Positions 6,225-9,623 of a stretch of DNA of 9,623 nucleotides are shown piece after piece. The DNA is from an uncultured Sphingomonadaceae bacterium. GTDB lineage: Bacteria > Pseudomonadota > Alphaproteobacteria > Sphingomonadales > Sphingomonadaceae. The notes beneath the pieces were generated by a model. It saw only the letters and a program-made list of their open reading frames with translations, made no database searches and had not been told where the DNA came from. The DNA lies in NCBI GenBank assembly GCA_938016505.1, contig CALLWN010000356.1, positions 1 through 9,623 on the forward strand, read 5' to 3'. Each line of letters begins with the position of its first letter. Within the stretch, counting starts at the first letter, position 1. Position numbers and translations under genes: made by a program.

Positions 6225-8177
6225 TCACGCTCCCCCAAGATCGGGCGGAAGCGCCTCGGCCCGAAGCATCGCAACGGCTGCGTCGATCGACAGCAGTTCC
6301 TGCCTCTCGGCGCCCAGCCGGCGCACGGCCACCGTCCCCTCCTCCGCCTCGCGCCGGCCGACGACAAGCATCACCGGCACCTTCATGAGGCTGTGCTCGC
6401 GCACCTTCAGGTTGATCTTCTCGTTCCGGAGGTCGGTCTCGACCCGCAGCCCGGCGGCCGCCAGCCGGGCCGCCACTTCGCCAGCCCAGCCATCGGCATC
6501 CGAGACGATGGTCGCAACCACCGCCTGCACCGGCGCCAGCCACAGCGGCAGCCGGCCGGCGTGGTGCTCGAGCAGGATCCCGATGAACCGCTCGAACGAG
6601 CCGAGGATCGCCCGGTGCAGCATCACCGGCCGGTGCCTTGCCCCATCCTCGCCCACATAGCCGATGTCGAACCGCTCGGGCAGGTTCATGTCGACCTGGA
6701 GCGTGCCGCACTGCCAGTCCCGCCCGATCGCGTCGCGCAGCACGAACTCGAGCTTGGGGCCGTAGAAGGCCCCCTCGCCGGGGTTCAGCGCATAGGCAAG
6801 ACCGAGCCCCTCCAGCGCCTCGACCAGCGCGCCCTCGAGCCGGTCCCACGTCGCGTCGTCGCCGATCCGGCTGTCCGGGCGGGTCGAGAGCTTGATCGCC
6901 ACATCGTCGAACCCGAACTGGCGATAGATGTCGAGCACCAGCCCGATGACCTCGCGGCACTCCCCGGCCATCTGGCCGGGCGTGCAGAAGACATGGGCGT
7001 CATCCTGGGTGAAGTGGCGCACCCGCATCAGCCCGTGCAGCGCGCCGGATGGCTCGTAGCGGTGCACCTTGCCGAACTCCGCCATCCTGAGCGGCAGGTC
7101 GCGATAGCTCTTGAGGCCATGGGCGAACATCGAGACCCCGCCCGGGCAGTTCATCGGCTTCAGCGCATAGACCCGGCCGTCCTCGGTCTCGGTCGAGAAC
7201 ATGTGCTCCCTGTAATTGTGCCAGTGGCCCGAAACCTCCCACAGTCCGCGGTCCATCACGTCAGGCGTGTTCACCTCGACATAGCGGGCCGCGCGCTGGC
7301 GCCGGCGCATGAAGCCGATCAGCTCGAGGAACAGCGCCCAGCCGCGCGGATGCCAGAAGACCGCGCCGGGCGCCTCCTCCTGGAAGTGGAACAGGTCCAT
7401 CTCGCGCCCGAGCTTCCGGTGATCGCGCTTCGCCGCTTCCTCGAGCCGGTGGAGATGCGCCTCGAGCTGCTTCGCGTTCAGCCAGCCGGTGCCGTAGATC
7501 CGGCTGAGCTGCGGGTTGTTCGGGTCGCCGCGCCAATAGGCCCCGGAGACCCGCGTCAGCCTGAACGCCCGCGGATCCAGCCGCCCGGTCGAGGGCAGGT
7601 GCGGCCCCCGGCACATGTCCATCCAGTCGTCACCCGACCAGTAGACCGAAATCTCCTCGCCCTCGGGAAGCGTCGCCGCCCATTCGGCCTTGAACGTCTC
7701 GCCCTCCGCCCGCCATTTCGCGATCAGCGCATCCCGGTCCCACACCTCGCGCCGGAGCGGCTTGTCGGCCGCGATGATCGCCCGCATTTCCTCCTCGATC
7801 GCGGGGAGATCGGCCTCGGTGAACGGCCCCCGCTCCGGCGGCGGGGCGAAATCATAGTAGAAGCCGTCGTCGGTCGCCGGCCCGAAGGTGATCTGGGTGC
7901 CCGGGAACAGCCGCTGCACCGCTTCGGCAAGCACATGGGCATAGTCGTGGCGCACCAGCTCCAGCGCGGCCGCCTCGTCCTTCGCCGTCACCAGCTCGAG
8001 GGCGACATCGCGCTCGATCGGCCGCTCGAGATCGAACAGGTCGCCATCCACCCGCGCCGCCAGCGCCGCCTTCGCAAGGCCCGGCCCGATCGCCCGGGCC
8101 ACATCGCCGGCGGTCGCTCCGCGCGGCATCTCGCGCATCGACCCATCGGGCAGCGAGATTCGGACATGCACCGTCAC
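6225..8177 (-). CDS. thrS: Threonine--tRNA ligase
   Basis: This cytosolic class II synthetase charges tRNA-Thr using ATP and threonine. At 650 residues it is full length. Domains in order: TGS (about 1-62), the editing domain with H77/H81 (HDYAH) and C189/H193 (CRGPH) that clears Ser-tRNA-Thr, the catalytic core (about 260-540) with zinc ligands C344 (MNCPGG), H395 (DDAH) and H521 (MLHRAILGS), motif 2 at RVRHFTQDD (385-393), and an anticodon-binding domain (about 545-640). Zinc-ligand spacing equals that of E. coli ThrRS (C334, H385, H511), so both charging and proofreading sites look intact. The start is GTG 8177, supported by GGAG 8 nt upstream; a second GTG two codons later is less well placed. 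No T-box or operator hairpin is evident in the 86-nt gap after ftsH. It heads a close-packed five-gene unit. Confidence 0.98.
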   Translation of the reverse strand: MTVHVRISLPDGSMREMPRGATAGDVARAIGPGLAKAALAARVDGDLFDLERPIERDVALELVTAKDEAAALELVRHDYAHVLAEAVQRLFPGTQITFGPATDDGFYYDFAPPPERGPFTEADLPAIEEEMRAIIAADKPLRREVWDRDALIAKWRAEGETFKAEWAATLPEGEEISVYWSGDDWMDMCRGPHLPSTGRLDPRAFRLTRVSGAYWRGDPNNPQLSRIYGTGWLNAKQLEAHLHRLEEAAKRDHRKLGREMDLFHFQEEAPGAVFWHPRGWALFLELIGFMRRRQRAARYVEVNTPDVMDRGLWEVSGHWHNYREHMFSTETEDGRVYALKPMNCPGGVSMFAHGLKSYRDLPLRMAEFGKVHRYEPSGALHGLMRVRHFTQDDAHVFCTPGQMAGECREVIGLVLDIYRQFGFDDVAIKLSTRPDSRIGDDATWDRLEGALVEALEGLGLAYALNPGEGAFYGPKLEFVLRDAIGRDWQCGTLQVDMNLPERFDIGYVGEDGARHRPVMLHRAILGSFERFIGILLEHHAGRLPLWLAPVQAVVATIVSDADGWAGEVAARLAAAGLRVETDLRNEKINLKVREHSLMKVPVMLVVGRREAEEGTVAVRRLGAERQELLSIDAAVAMLRAEALPPDLGGA

Positions 8178-8185
8178 AGCGGGTT

Positions 8186-8189
8186 CTCC
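8186..8189 (-). promoter_or_regulatory. Shine-Dalgarno site for the GTG start of thrS
   Basis: GGAG on the minus strand stands 8 nt before GTG 8177. It supports this GTG over the in-frame GTG at 8171, which would be 14 nt from the site. Confidence 0.6.
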
Positions 8190-8263
8190 AGGACAAGGGG
8201 CCTCCCCGCCCTAGCGGCCGCAGCCCGCTCCCGGCAACCCCGCAACGGGCCAGCGGTCGCCGG

Positions 8264-9623
<1,360 letters not shown>

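Noticed and set aside
8178..8263. T-box, ThrS operator or terminator ahead of thrS
   Set aside because: No T-box consensus or anticodon-like stem was seen. The CCCG-TTG-CGGG hairpin is short and lacks a U-run, and the gap is too short for a T-box leader.

Overview
This GC-rich window looks like an ordinary chromosomal stretch of an alphaproteobacterium, probably of the sphingomonad type. That placement is inferred from codon composition, the recognisable protein families (DUF1289, the TIGR01244 phosphatase-like family, a core heparinase II/III protein next to rpe) and compact operons with many GTG starts. I see no mobile element, CRISPR array, rRNA, tRNA or phage gene.

Right part (about 3507-9623, all minus strand). 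Reading leftward from the right edge, the genes are the C-terminal 452 residues of the membrane protease FtsH, threonyl-tRNA synthetase ThrS, a small TIGR01244-type phosphatase/sulfurtransferase-like protein with a CX5R loop, an LACTB2-like metallo-beta-lactamase-fold hydrolase, a one-pass membrane DUF4230 protein, and a TIGR02466-type 2-oxoglutarate/Fe(II) oxygenase. From thrS to the oxygenase the spacings are 2, 58, -4 and 7 nt, so these five genes are probably one transcription unit. An 86-nt gap separates ftsH from thrS.

Middle (1938-3488, plus strand). A PhoD-type alkaline phosphatase/phosphodiesterase with a Tat-like signal peptide meets the oxygenase gene tail to tail across 18 nt. It faces away from the left operon across a gap of about 46 nt, which holds a sequence resembling a Pho box.

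Left part (1-1891, minus strand). A small DUF1289 protein with four cysteines is followed by ribulose-phosphate 3-epimerase (rpe). Then comes the first 343 codons of a heparinase II/III-family protein whose start overlaps the rpe stop (TGATG); this gene runs off the left edge.

Working together: housekeeping functions (protein quality control, tRNA charging, pentose phosphate metabolism) are mixed with uncharacterised hydrolase and oxygenase genes. I do not see a convincing new system. The items most worth a second look are the candidate Pho box ahead of phoD, the adjacent CX5R phosphatase-like and MBL genes, the variant metal-site region of the oxygenase, and the heparinase-family protein with no visible signal peptide. 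Long open frames antisense to thrS and phoD are explained by GC-rich codon usage.
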